Counted from the stretch's first letter, positions 49,216 to 61,879 are shown. The stretch is 64,000 bases of DNA from Isoetes taiwanensis (GCA_021234155.1 JAJEKV010000036.1:7389426-7453425), one strand, 5' to 3'. The notes: generated by a model not told the origin, from the letters alone. Numbers and translations: made by a program.

Positions 49216-49787
49216 AGTAGGGTAACCTTGAGCTAGTAGTTCGGTTCAAGGAGGTAGTTAGGGGAGTGGTCCCCTAAAACCACAAATTTATTAACTAAAC
49301 TAACGTAATGTGCTACTTGTGCAGGCCAGTGATAGGGGAGCATAGACGAGGAGCGCATTACGTGGAGATGGGGAAGCATGATTTAGACTTAAATTATGAG
49401 CCCTAATAACTACTAGTGCAACCATGTGATCTACGTCCAGCTACAAGATGCCTGTCCATCTTGATGCAATAAGCAATGCAAAAGGGCAGAGAGATCTGGC
49501 CAAACCAATGAGAGACATTTATGAAGTGGATAAATCCATCCAACAGAAAAACTCAATGCCAAAAGGACGAGAGATCTCTCTGCTAGTATAAGGGTGAAAG
49601 CCTAGGTCTTTTCAAATGGAACCAATTGCATGTGAAGCGAGCACCACAAGCAATCCATGCAAAAGTGGACATTCATGTAACATAATAGGTAACGGGACAA
49701 ATTGAATACTGGAATGAAAGGAATGGACTCAGGCCTAATCAAGCATAAAAGTCCAAAGGAACCAATATAGAACAAAATATATGCATA
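49216..49787. other. Short intergenic stretch, nothing recognised
   Basis: No reading frame of note. It includes CAAGGAGGTAGTTAGGGGAGTG near 49250-49275 without any known role. Confidence 0.4.
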
Positions 49788-52700
49788 CTAGTTAAGGTGC
49801 CCAGCATTGCTGGGCATAAGCTAAAAACCTGTAAATGATAAGGCAACAATGTTATTAAGGTTCAATTAGTTATCTGCTTCTATGCCTCGATATTTGAACC
49901 CAATTAGGCTATTGCAATATTCTTTAAAGAACCTTCTTATCTAGCCAACAATCGCCCTCAAATGTGTCATAGACAATAGCGACATTTTGTCCCAGCCATA
50001 CTATTATAGCCATGTTACTATTCTAGTCTATCTGAGTCTATTTGGCAACTTACAATCATGCCTTGTGTTAACATGAGAATGTTGCATAAGAGCAGGTATT
50101 TATTTTTTCTTTAAATCAAACATTAAACTATTGATTTTTGCAAATTCTAATATGTAAATTCGAACATGGGAGCGATCAACTACTGACTATAATAATATAG
50201 ACTGTCTAAGGCAAAATGCCTTCAAATATATGCCTCAATTCCTAAAGGCAAATGTTCAAAGTTCTATATTGTTAAGATGAATGTGAGAACTATTGCCAAG
50301 GAATCAATGAATGGTCTTGTTAATATTCATATACATTTGTGGTAATTGATCTTGTTAATAAACATATACATTTGTGGTAACAAAGATTTGACCTATATTG
50401 CTCTACAATTATGGGGGAATGTTGGCAGCACAAAATAATGGGTGATAGTTTTACTCGCTGATAGAGTGAGTTTGTGACTATAGTTGGCAGGTCAAAATAA
50501 TGGGTGATAGTTTTATTTGCTGATAGAGCGAGTTTGGAACTATAGTTGATTATAGGAAATTCAAAACGAAGGCTGTGAAATTCATGTACATAGACTATGT
50601 CAACATGTTGCCATCATGAGATGTCAACAATTTATGTTCTTAAAGTAGCGTACATCTCATGTTATCATGCTTAAAACCAAGAACGAACATTCCATCCTTA
50701 AAATTGCTGCCCTCTTCGTGCATTTCTTTGCAGTTACCATATCATGCATTCCTTTGTAGAAAAAAAACAAAAGCACACAAAGCAAGCTTAACATATTTAG
50801 ATTCTTGAAGTTAGTTAAAGTGTTGAACACATAAGCTAAGATGTGCAAGATAAACTAAGATGTAATGGTGGTTACATGTTGACAACAATCATTTATTTTC
50901 TACCAATCTGATTCTTTTGCTAAGTCCTTGCCATTGTGTTGTTAGGCATAATTTAGTAATCAATCTGCCATAATTTAGGCATGTCAAGAACCTCGTTCCA
51001 TCTTTTTCTATTTTGTAGAGCATGTTATGAAGATAAAAGATCTGAACAAACTTAACAGAAATACTTATACACCTTACCGGCAGATATGATGGTGAAGGAT
51101 TTGTTGTAAAAATTATTGCAACATTGTTATATGAGACACCATATTTACCACCATTTATACTCAGATTTTCTATAGCATCAATGTGAAACCACATTTTCCA
51201 CCATTGAAGTCTAGTTCACACAAAGACTTAATTGTTAAAAACGATGTAAAAATGGTTCTAAGATCCCTAATTGGTGGGAGCTGCCGAGAAGAAGAGTTTG
51301 GTCCTGATGTGGTCCCTTTATCATAAATGTCTATACCATATGATTGAGTTTTCAAGCCTGTATCCGTATAGGCAATCCTCCGCTATCCTCCGCTGCTCTG
51401 TTCCATAGTCAGAAACCTAGAGGTCAGAGGAGGCACAACTGAATTTCAAATCAAGTTGACCAATTACAGAATTATTTCTAGATTGCAAAGTACTCTTCAT
51501 ATTTTGGCTCTGCACATCCATCTTGGCTTGCAACTGTTTGCATCATCGAACCAAGCTGCAGAGAGTAATACAGTAATGTTACTTGTGCATTCCCTCCATT
51601 ATGTGGTTATCAATTGGCTTAAAAAAAATTACCTCCTTTATATCATTTGCTGTAACGAGTTTTCAACGGATGTGTGCTGGCAAGACCCATCAATCTGAAT
51701 GTTATACAAAGCAAGAGCATCAGTTAACTTCTTACTCTAATAACACCAACCATGAGAGGTAACGACTTTACCTTTAAAATGTTACCTTATCATATTCTTG
51801 TTCCCTGACTAATCCAAAGCTGTGGGGCTGCAAAAGTTAAGCACAAATTAAACTTTGTAATCTATGAAAGTATTGCATAGAGCATCTGCAAAAGAAAAGC
51901 ATACAACATTGACAGCACGTAGTCCATCAAATATTACTCACAAAGACAAAATAGACATGGCTTTAGTTTCAAGCTAACAAACCAACTTAAACAGAATATA
52001 AGAACGCAAATGGTGGTCTAATAGAAGCAGGGGAATATAGAAAATAGAAGAATAGAAATCAGTTGGCCATAGCTTTACCCTGAGGAAACCACCATACCCT
52101 ATTGTGCGTGGTGTGCACTGAATTTGATGAGACACAGATTCGACAAAAGCACCATTTTCGTGCTTTAAAAATGTAAATGCTCAAAATCTCCCAAGCACTA
52201 CAAAGTTTTTACCTTTGTTCTGAAAGAATCAAACCATCGCTTTGCTCCAACAAAGTCAAGACTTTTGTAATATAAAGCCAAGTCCAGAATACATCAGGCT
52301 GTAGTGTTTGTTGATATGAACAGATAGCCACAGCCCAAAACCTGTACCAGAATTTGTTATGTGATCCAAAATGTGATAAACATGTGAACCCGGTAGCCAA
52401 ATAGAAGCAACCATGAAAATAAAGCAATTAGATATATGACGCAATCAAGCAGCAACAACTGAATGGCATGCCAAAAATTGTTAAAGTTAACATTTCTTGT
52501 AGCTACTGGATCTGGTGTTCTAAGCATTCATAACTTCGTAATCCATCTGAGCTCATCGATTCAATATCAACTTTCAAAATCGAAATTGGAACTCCAGTAT
52601 TTGTGTAATCAGCTACTAAGCATGCAAACTTCATCTCTTCGGGCGGTTTCTTCTAATGCAGAAAAAAACCTAAGAAAAAAACGTCAACATCCAACCTGGA

Positions 52701-53533
52701 ACTCCAGTATTTTAACTTCATCTCCTCACGCAGTTTCTTCTGATGTAGAAAGCGGGCTCCATCATCCATTCTTTCCTTCCACGATCGTTGCAAGGGTAGG
52801 ATAGGGTAACAAAAGCCACAAATACCAGGCATTTTCGAGCATTCTAGGAAGTGAATCCGAAGCTTCTAGGAAGTGAGGGCTTGGCCAAATCCGAAGCTTT
52901 TACAGAGTCAGATGTTGGCTGAAGAGGAGATGGCCATCGCCAGAGCATAATCTTCGCAAAGCATCTAAGCGTATTTGGTTTATTTGTGAAAGATGTAGGC
53001 GCCAGCATATGGATTCAAACACTAGATCATCTCAGAATCGATTCAAGGGCGTCGAGAGTGCACGAAAAAAAAAGACCTCTCCGGTTAGCCGGTTTCGAGA
53101 GCGGCTGCCCACCAACAGAAGTGACCGAGCATTTACAGCCAATCATAAGTTTTTAGCAGTCACCAGCATATCCTAGGGATATTCTAGCATATACCTAGGA
53201 TATGCCAAAAGCCCACATAAACAAGGGTTTGCCCCCCTAGGGGCAACCCAAAAATGGATAGACATGTAGATGGCATGGGATAAAATTACGTATAGTGCAA
53301 CTCTGGACGGTCTCAAACTCAAAACATAGTTGTTCTAAGACGAGTGTGATACCACTACACCAAAGGCCCATGTGCATGCTGCATGCACATGCGACAAGTC
53401 CATGAAAAAAATGCATACGTAAAATAGGTATGTTTATAAAGACAATTGATAGATACAAATCTGTGACAGAAGACAATTCTAAAGACATAAGTAGGTGATG
53501 TTGGATAGAAGGGGCAAATTATATATAGAAGGA
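49788..53533 (-). mobile_element. Helitron, minus strand, left of a head-to-head pair
   Basis: The 3' end is clear: on the minus strand, hairpin GCCCAGCAATGCTGGGC (49814-49798), then ACCTTAACTAG ending at 49788, followed by T. The proposed 5' end is TCCTTCTATATATAATTTG at 53533, preceded by A; it is weaker because it lacks the GACGGCCCAGATT motif of related elements. The 3.7-kb body contains no Rep/helicase. Minus frames near 51355-50889 carry a twice-repeated word (NGGKYG/NGGKCG) but no family I recognise. A SINE-like unit lies at 53285-53375. Confidence 0.55.
53285..53375 (-). repeat. tRNA-derived SINE-like unit (second type)
   Basis: On the minus strand TTTGGTGTAGTGGTATCAC (A-box-like) is followed by GAGTTTGAGACC (B-box-like), spaced as in a tRNA-derived promoter. 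The 61230 unit on the plus strand has the same arrangement. Confidence 0.55.
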
Positions 53534-53825
53534 TGAGCAAATTAGACACTAAGATTATGGCATGTCATATTGTTCTTGCCATCCTTATGCCATTGAACCT
53601 AGATTTTAAGACATTGGAGATGAGAACTTGCACATAAATGTTGAAACACGGGTTCAAGATTGGCCATACATAATTCACCATCCTTTATTATAAAGTTTTA
53701 GTGTATGTCGTGCATAAAACCCTAAAACTTTCGACGGCCCAGATTTTGAGTTAAAGGATTAACGGTCGAGATGCGTATGATATTTTTTCATCTTCTGGCT
53801 TTGGCGATTTAGGGTTTCCTCGGCT

Positions 53826-54110
53826 ATGGCGGATCTACGATTCAACATCCGTTTTGGCAGCGGATTTGGAGGTCGCGATCAGCTCACCGGTTCTGCTCAT
53901 GAGAAGCATAGCTTGCTATTTCCATTTCCTAAGACCCTTGCTGAATGTTTCCCGATTTCCAAACAATATCTGCTCATGAATGTTTCCCGATTTTCTGTTG
54001 CCTACGATTTTAGAATCGGCAATACCATTTGGGGTTCCCAACTTACCGGCTTTTGCTCTGGAAATCATGAGGATGGGAATCATGAGGATGGCTTCAGCAA
54101 CGGGTTCTGA
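53826..54110 (+). other. 94-codon frame in the Helitron 5' region, unrecognised
   Basis: The frame starts MADLRFNIRFGSGFGGRDQ behind a 5'-UTR-like leader. I recognise no domain. It could be a captured first exon of an unrelated gene, or chance. The end contains a short duplicated GNHEDGNHEDG coming from a repeated GGGAATCATGAGGAT-type word. Confidence 0.3.
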
Positions 54111-54850
54111 CACTCGGCTATGGCTATGGCTATGTGCAACGGGCAGGGTTAGGGCTAGATAAAGCAAAAAGGGCAGCAGTTTTAGCGAGGTTTGAACTGG
54201 TCAGATGCATGTACTCAGCTATGGCGGACTAATCTGAAACATAAGATGTCAACAAGGGATGCTTTGCACGACCATAGCTCGGTATGGATACGTGGTTTAA
54301 CTTAATCTTGAGCATCACGTACATAAAAGGATGAATGGTGTAATGAAGTCGGATTCTAATGGTGCAACATGATCAAGCTCTCCTTTGAGTCATTGTGTCA
54401 CCATATGATGGCTATCACCTCTTGGGATCTGGAAGGCTTTTAATTATTAGCTGTAGTATGCCCATCACTTATTTTGCAAGAGTAACAACAAAGCATTATC
54501 CTTACCGGATAGCAAAGATAAATGCTTTGTTCCTTAAACGTGTTTCTTATAAATGCTTGGTTATACTTTTTAGGTGGAGCTGCCAAAACAGCTTGGTTGG
54601 CGTGATCCCGGATATATATATATACAAGTTACGACAAACCTTTGGCCACGGACAATGTAAGAATGTCAAGCTTTTTGTTTCTAGATATAAACTTTTAAAG
54701 CGGTTGAATCAAATAGGCCACTAATTGTTATTGCTCTAGATACTACTATACAATAGCTCACAAGCTACTGAATCCAGGGTCGTTGGTAACCGGAGAGGAA
54801 AGGCATTTTAAGTCCGCACCTTCAATAGGAGAAAATTCCCTTCAAATAGC

Positions 54851-56184
54851 GTGATTATTTTTGGTGATATGGGGAAGGTGTTGCTACTCTTTACGTGTGA
54901 AATATAATGATACTTCGAGATAGGAAAACGAAGTTAGAGTAACTCCTTATTTTTGTTGTGACAATCATATGGTGTTGTATGCTTACAGGGAGAAAGAGAT
55001 GGTTCAAACGAATATAATGATTATCAACTGGTTCATTAAACACGACTGATCGGTTAATAGAAGACATCGAAAACATAGATATCGTCTTTGCACATTGGGG
55101 ATATAGTTTATTCCAATGGATATCTTTCTCGATGGGATCAATTTATCGCGAGGTTGAAACAATAGCATCACTTGTTCCTTACATGATTGCAAGGTATGTA
55201 TAAAATCTGAATTTCATGAAGGCATATTTTTATTACTAGAAAAGTGAAACTTTATGATACCGCATGCTGGAAATCATGAACGTGGATCGGCCCGGCTCGG
55301 ATCATTTTACAACAATTACGATTCGGGGGAATGTGGTGTGCCCGCCGGATAATGTTTGACATACCCGCTAAGAACAAAGCCAAGTTTTGGTAACAATAAT
55401 CAAACTTTTCCTTACAATATCTTATTTGTTTTGTCTGCGTGTAGGTACTCATTAGATTATGGATTGTTTCATCTCACATTGCGGTACTCATTAGATTATG
55501 GAATGTTTCATTTTTGCATTGCGGATTCGAATCGTGATTAGAGGCCCGAACAGAGCAATACATGTTCATTGAGGAATGCACGGCAACCGTAGATCGACAA
55601 AAACAACCCCGGTTAATTTTTATAGCTCATCGTGTCCTTGGTTACTTTGCAACCTCCGGGTATGGCAAAGAAAAACAGCTTTTGCAGAGCCAATGGGCGT
55701 GGAAAGCCCGCGAAGTTGTGGCGAAATACAAGGTGGATCTTGCTCTCTATGGTCATGCACACGCAAAGATCTTGCCCCGCTTTATGAGGTAAACATGCAA
55801 TTACAAGTCGAAAAGCCTATAAATGCCATTTTTATAGCAGATTAAAAGCCATGCTTTCTCGTCTCTCGCTTTCTGAGAATGTTTGTGTCGTGAGGAAACT
55901 AAACATTACTCGGGAACATTCAATGCAACGATACACTTGGTGGTAGGAGGTGGAGGGGCTTCATTAGTTGAATTTTCTTCTTTGATACCGAACCGAGCGT
56001 GTTTCGAGATTTTGACTATGGTTTCAAAAAGTCGATCGCATTCAACCATTCTACTCTTCTATTTGAGTACAAGAAGAGTTCCAATGGTAAAGTATATGAT
56101 CAGTTCTGGATAGAAAGGCAATACAAAGACGTCTTAGGATGTGATGCTTTACATAACTGTCCAGAAATGACTTTAGCATCTTAA
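54851..56184 (+). pseudogene. Purple acid phosphatase, broken exons (large plant PAP type)
   Basis: All five metal-site motifs of the metallophosphoesterase family can be read in order: FGDMGK (54863), GDIVY in a shifted frame (about 55106), GNHERG (about 55269), IAHRVLGY (about 55622) and YGHAH (about 55748). Further family matches are GSNEYNDYQ, SGECGVPA, DYGMFHFCIADS and the C-terminal VVGGGGASL with FEYKKSSNGKVYD. Probable exons are 54851-54877, 54989-55193, 55268-55390, 55446-55788 and 55894-56184, with GT at several ends. At least five frameshifts or stops break it, and 40 bp is duplicated at 55446-55485. Intact homologues are about 600 residues; the N-terminal half is absent. It lies inside a Helitron. 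Confidence 0.85.
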
Positions 56185-56926
56185 ATGTCCTTTTGGTTCA
56201 AAACTGAACAAAATGACAAATACAGCATTTTTAAGATTCTCACCCCCCATATTAAATTCGCAATAAGCTGCTGAAATTGATTGGTATGCTTAAGGTTTGT
56301 AATGTGTTAAGACATTGATTGCAATAATAAAAAAATGATTCCAGTAATTTTATCTCATGGGAATTACCTATTCTAACATATAATCCTAGCATATACTTTG
56401 AACAAAGGGAGTATAGAATTTGAAGGTTGTCAAGGCAACCAAGTGAAGATAACAAGCTGTTGATATCAAGGCCAGTCTACAAATATTAGGGCTTTATGTA
56501 CAAGTTAGGTTTACTGCATCTCACTGGTCCAGCTAAAAAACTGTGGATGTACTTTTGAAGATGCTTGGAGCATATGAACAACACTATTAGCAAGTTTATA
56601 GATATGAAAATATAATCAAAAGTGGCATTGGCATAAAATTCCACCCATTATACGGTGGCACCCAAACAATGCAACACTAATTACACCAACACATTAAAAA
56701 TAGTTTTTTGGATTATAGCCTCATTTATTTGCATAAAAAATTCAAATCATGTTTCAAATACACAAATACTCTTTATCTTCTATATTTCGATCATCTCAAA
56801 TATAAATATAAGTCTTTTGCTTGGTCCAATTGGCTTTCTTGAAAACCAGAGGTTTCCACATAAGCCAATTTAACATGCTTTAATATGTGCTATGCATTAT
56901 ACCCCATTAGATGTACAATCATATAG

Positions 56927-56947
56927 AATGCCCACCGAAGGTGGGCA
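56927..56947. repeat. 8-bp hairpin TGCCCACC/GGTGGGCA
   Basis: A perfect stem with loop GAA lies inside the Helitron, about 650 bp before its 3' hairpin. It resembles a Helitron terminator in shape, but no CTRR end follows at the right distance. Confidence 0.6.
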
Positions 56948-57608
56948 ATTTCCTATACCATATATTGTGTTCCCTTTAACTACTGCAATTGAAACCAACT
57001 TCAATTCTTCAGTTGTACTTAAAAAATTCCTCATCTTTAAAAAGAGATAAATCACCTTATTGTATGCATACCTTGAATTAGGCAAGCCCTCTCATATTCC
57101 ATGATATTCAATTACTTTACCATGAATAAAAAACAAGCATGGACCTTTAATATCAAATGAACCATAAAAACACAAACAGAGATAAACTTAATATATTGTT
57201 AACCCCAACACATGTGTGAAATAAGGGAGACAGATGTGGACTTGCTTGCGGTATGATAAGTGCCAAATTTGAGCCCTCAGATCATTTATACTACGAATTG
57301 AAATAAGGGAGGCAGATATGCACTTCCTGTATGACAAGATCATCTTTAACACCAAAGAGTGAAGCCACACTGAAGATCAACAACAAGGTTTTCCAAGGGC
57401 TACGGGGATCGTGCTGTTCTACTCAAAGCTTCTCAAAGATATATCGATCTAACACTATCTAATATGAAGGAGTTAGGTTTTTTTTAATGTTGTTAAGTCG
57501 TTGAAAAGTTCTGTAAACTTGGATTATTACTGCATGCTTCGCTCATTGCATCCCAAAACATTTACAACCTCTCAACTTATGCCCAGCAACGCTGGGCACC
57601 ATTACTAG

Positions 57609-60600
57609 TTACATGTATAGATTTGATGTTGCATGGTCAATACGATATATTCAAAAAAAAAAAAAAAAAAGGAAAGGACAAAAACACGCTTTTCAAATTA
57701 CGTCCATCCTTTGGACTGCAAAGAAGGAATAAGATTCAGAAAAAAACAGTTATGAACCATTTGTTGAAATTCAAAAATACGTGCAAGGGCATCTTTATCT
57801 TTTCAATGTGAATAGACTAATAGCAATTCTTAGTTTAATGTCAAGAGTTGGAAGTAGTAAATGAAACTTGGTGACTTATCTTATCCCATTACTATTGAGA
57901 ACTACAAAGATTGATGTCATACTTAGGATCCAATCTACGGATGTCTTCTTATGCCAAAAGCACTTGAATTTAAATAGCATAACAAAAAAGCTTTATTCAA
58001 CTAGCAACTCAGGCATGTCTTTAAATCATTTGTTTGTATAACACTCTAAATTTGTGGAGAAAGTGCCTGAAGCATATGAATAAATATAAGAGGCTTTCAA
58101 AAACTATGCCCCTAAAGAGCAGTCTAAATTGGCTTGCTGAAACTAATTAGTTGAGGATAAAAAAAAGCGGCCACTCTACTATCAAATTACACCAGAGGAG
58201 GATTCAGCCATGCGCCATGTTTCTAACACCAGTTCCCATCCAAAATCATCCTGAGATAGAGCTCCGATAAACATGGAAGTCTAGATTATGTTTCTAATTC
58301 ATTGCAGATAACATAAGCATGAAACAGCTTAACGTCCATAAGGGCACTTAAGGGTAGGTCCATGTATTCAGTATTGTAGTAAATGAACTATTTCCAAAAA
58401 TAACTGAATGGCTTCACTTTTATGCCCATGTTCAACATATACATCAACCGTGGTGCATCTTTCTGTAGCAATTTTTCAAACGTTGCATACATATAACCCA
58501 GATTATCACACACTAGATACATGTTAATCACAATAGTGGTTACAGAACATTCAACTACATCCAACTTGGCATTATCTAATGTGCAGGCCTTCTGCTAAGC
58601 TTAAGTGATTAAAACAAACATTTAGAAGGGCAATCAATGTACCTCTATTAATGGACCTCCAAATAGTAGTAACCTTCAAACGTAACTGCATCTCTGCACT
58701 ATTCTACTTAAAGCAATAAACAATAATAATCAAACAATTTTGGCACAAATAATATAGATGTAGATGGAAACATGAAACTTTCCATGAAGATGCAATTCTA
58801 GCACTAGACTGGTTAATTTTTTTTGTAATATGGCAGAGAAAGGAGCACATTCATCTAGCACAGCAGCGCCATAGCAAAAGGCCCTTCATCCCAACATGGA
58901 GGTCCAACGACCCAACAACCATATCTAGCAGGGAAAGACAATTGATTTATAGAAGCTCTTCCATGCGAAAAATTGTTTGTTCGCTGTCCTCCTCAAATCC
59001 TTAACCGTCTCTTAACTGAATTTATTTTTTTGTGATAAACACTGACCTGAAGCTTCAGTTATCACAAATAGGGCGTTGTAGCAGGGTTATACATTCTGTG
59101 GTTTGTCTCATCAATTCCATCATTCCAACTCCTCAAGGATACTAAGACAAATGCAGCTGGCTCTAAATTGATGCAACTATCTCTAGATAAACTCCACAGA
59201 CAATCGCTCCACCTGTTTGATGCAATCCACCTCGCATCCATGCCATATCAGAAACATCTTAGAGCATATAAAAGACAAAGGAAATCAAGAAGTCCTTTTG
59301 TCGACATTTGAGAAATCTTTGAAGATTGATGGGATAAAACGTCTGAAATGGATGATCTGATCTAGAGGGAAAATGAGAAGCAACAATACATCTCTTTACA
59401 TGTTTCATACCTCATTTGAAAGAAACTTCAAAACTTAGTGCTTGGATGGAACTGCTAGGAATGATCGCACTTTGCAACTAACATAAGGTCCAACCATGCC
59501 TAAGGTCGGACAAAAAAATAACGTGTTATTATGGTATTTCGGTTGATTGTCTCCTTGAGATAAATTGCATCCGGATCTACTGTGGCACAAAAGCAACTAC
59601 TATGAAGTTAAGATGTACCTTTTATTCTGCAAAATACCTATCAAATAGCAGAAATGAATTTATTTTGCAGTTGCATCAGTCGGAGCTTCTGCAATCAAGC
59701 TCATACTCTTCGATTCATACTCTTTGATTAGAACTTATTTTAGATGCTTTGCAGAGGCTTTTCTAATGGTGGAAATTTATTTTAGATGATGTGGGCACCC
59801 ACGTGGACAAGCTAGAAGTGCAGCATTTGTTGTATGGGGGTTTAGGCAAGCCTGCTAAATAGTGTCATTTAAAAAGAAGAAAAGAAAAAAAGAAAAGAAA
59901 AAGTGTCATTGGATGTTGCACGCTCGGTAAGATAGTTTAGAAAGAAAGAAAAAAGAAAACAAGGTTTGCTTTAAGGGCAACAAAGTAATTTAATATTTTT
60001 GGAAACATGATTTGTAACTTTGCACTTGAGACAACAAGTGCCAATTAAATTACATGGACAAGTGCCGCCATACACCATTCAATTCGATTGTACTAGTCTA
60101 AATTATTTCATGTATAAATTCCATTGATTGTGCAATTGGTGAGTGTTTGACCATCCACGAGAGTTGAATAAGAGTAAGGAGTTTCCATTAGCAGTTGCAT
60201 TCCTTAAGTTTGTTTTCTTAAAAAAGGAATTGTAGACCAATATCATATGTGATAAAAGAAAAAAAAAAAGGATGGCATTACCATAAATACTTCAGATGCT
60301 TTACTCGTTAAAGTCACTTGTTGGGAAGAAAAACTATGAAAAGGACAACCATGTTGTTTTGATTGAAGACAAGGAAAATCATCCAATGCACGAGATATAA
60401 AAACTCTAATATTGGGAAGAGAAGACAAGTGACTTGAAAGGAAAAGGCAAGTGGAACTTTAATGGTCCAAATAGATCATAAATCACCCAACTTGGTAGGA
60501 ATTGTGAACCTAGAAGCTTCATAATTCGATGCAATGAATAAGTTTTTTGTAATCAAAGCAAGCCAGCAGATCTGATACAATCTTGCATTCAAAACAATTT

Positions 60601-61225
60601 ATTAGGCAATCAAAACATTGAATGAAGAATGTATTCCTATGGTCCTTGAACAGGTAGAAGCACATGATTGGGTAGGGAAGGTATGTGTAGGGACAGACAG
60701 TTCACACAACTACAGGAAATCACTCACAAGGGCCACGTGATACTGGAAATAAGTTGTTAAAGGGTTAAACAATATGCATCAGAAGTGACCATGTTGAGAT
60801 GACGGAGGAGGAGGAGGATCCTCCACTTGATGTGTATGTCAGGGCATCTGTAAGAACACAAAAGGTTTGTACATTTTGGAAAATGTTTCTTATCGGTAAT
60901 AATGATTAAAAAACCACTATGGTCAAAATAATGTTATTGTGTCTCGAAGACCAATTAGTCACCAGTGGATGTTAAAATTGATATTCTTTATCTCTAATGA
61001 CGACGGTTTATTACTCAATTGAGTTCCACATGGTCTCCGCTTCGAATCATCATGAGGGCGTGCAGTACAAGATGAATATGGGCAGGGCCATAGAGCAGTA
61101 TTGGTGTTGAATGTTGACGGGTTGGTCAAATACTTTAGTGAAAGATCTGAGCGGATGCTCGTAAAGGGAAACTGTGATATTTGATTTGGTATGCATATAG
61201 CATAGTCTTCTAATCTGTGTTTTGG
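57609..61225. other. 3.6-kb intergenic region, no recognised gene
   Basis: It is AT-rich, with only short frames lacking motifs. Homopolymer and A-rich runs lie at 57651-57670 and 59870-59901. No LTR, terminal inverted repeat or Helitron end is seen. Confidence 0.5.
59861..59910 (+). mobile_element. A-rich tail flanked by 9-bp direct repeats
   Basis: AGTGTCATT occurs at 59861-59869 and 59902-59910, with only a 32-base A-rich tract (AAAGAAAAAAAGAAAAG type) between. This is what an almost completely 5'-truncated LINE insertion with a target duplication would look like. Chance duplication is possible. Confidence 0.5.
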
Positions 61226-61300
61226 TCATGATGGGTGTTTGATCTAGTGGTAACACACTAGTTCATGCAACTATAGGTCTCGAGTTCGAGACTGCCCAGA
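61225..61300 (+). repeat. tRNA-derived SINE-like unit before the TATC array
   Basis: GATCTAGTGGTAACAC (A-box-like) is followed by GAGTTCGAGACTG (B-box-like) on the plus strand. It is immediately followed by the TATC-rich satellite, which may have grown from its tail. Confidence 0.55.
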
Positions 61301-61369
61301 ATCTCACTCTGAACTATTAGGTGTAAAAACCCATAGACGTAATGCAAAGTGGTTGAGGGCGTGACGTTA

Positions 61370-61824
61370 AAATACTATCTATCTATCTATCTATCTATCT
61401 ACTCTAGAGGGCGAAGTGGTTGAGGGCGTGACGTTAAAATACTATCTATCTATCTATCTACTCTATCTACTCTACTCTCTGTGCTGTGATTCATTGAGCA
61501 ATGTAGTGTGGTGTGTGGACTTCATTTCTATCTACTCTACTCTCTGTTTGTGATTCATTGAGCAATGTAGTGTGGTGTGGACCTGTGTGTGGGAGAGTGG
61601 TTGAGTGGTTGGTGACGTTAAAATATACTATGTGGACCGGTGTGTGAGGGCTAAGTGGTTGAGGGCGTGACGTTAAAATATACTATCTATCTATCTATCT
61701 ATCTATCTATCTGTGATTCATTTCTATCTACTCTACTCTCTGTGCTGTGATTCATTGAGCAATGTAGTGTGGTGTGTGGACTGGTGTGTGAGGGCGAAGT
61801 GGTTGAGGGCGTGACGTTAAAATA

Positions 61825-61879
<55 letters not shown>

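Larger units (their letters stand above)
53681..57608 (+). mobile_element. Helitron carrying purple acid phosphatase exons (3.93 kb)
   Basis: The 5' end is TCCTTTATTATAAAG, preceded by A; CGACGGCCCAGATT follows about 55 bp later, as in Helitron B. The 3' end has hairpin GCCCAGCAACGCTGGGC (57572-57588), then ACCATTACTAG ending at 57608, followed by T. Inside, a leader with TTTAGGGTTTCC and ATG 53826 resembles a captured first exon, and 54851-56184 holds phosphatase exons in the same orientation. No Rep/helicase is present, so this is a non-autonomous gene-capturing element. Confidence 0.72.

Noticed and set aside
55562-55792. A short intact phosphatase gene
   Set aside because: It is one exon piece of the broken phosphatase; upstream and downstream exons are in different frames and the N-terminal half is missing.
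8596-57608. An autonomous Helitron with Rep/helicase
   Set aside because: No HUH-type Rep motif or helicase motifs were found in any frame within the elements; all appear non-autonomous.
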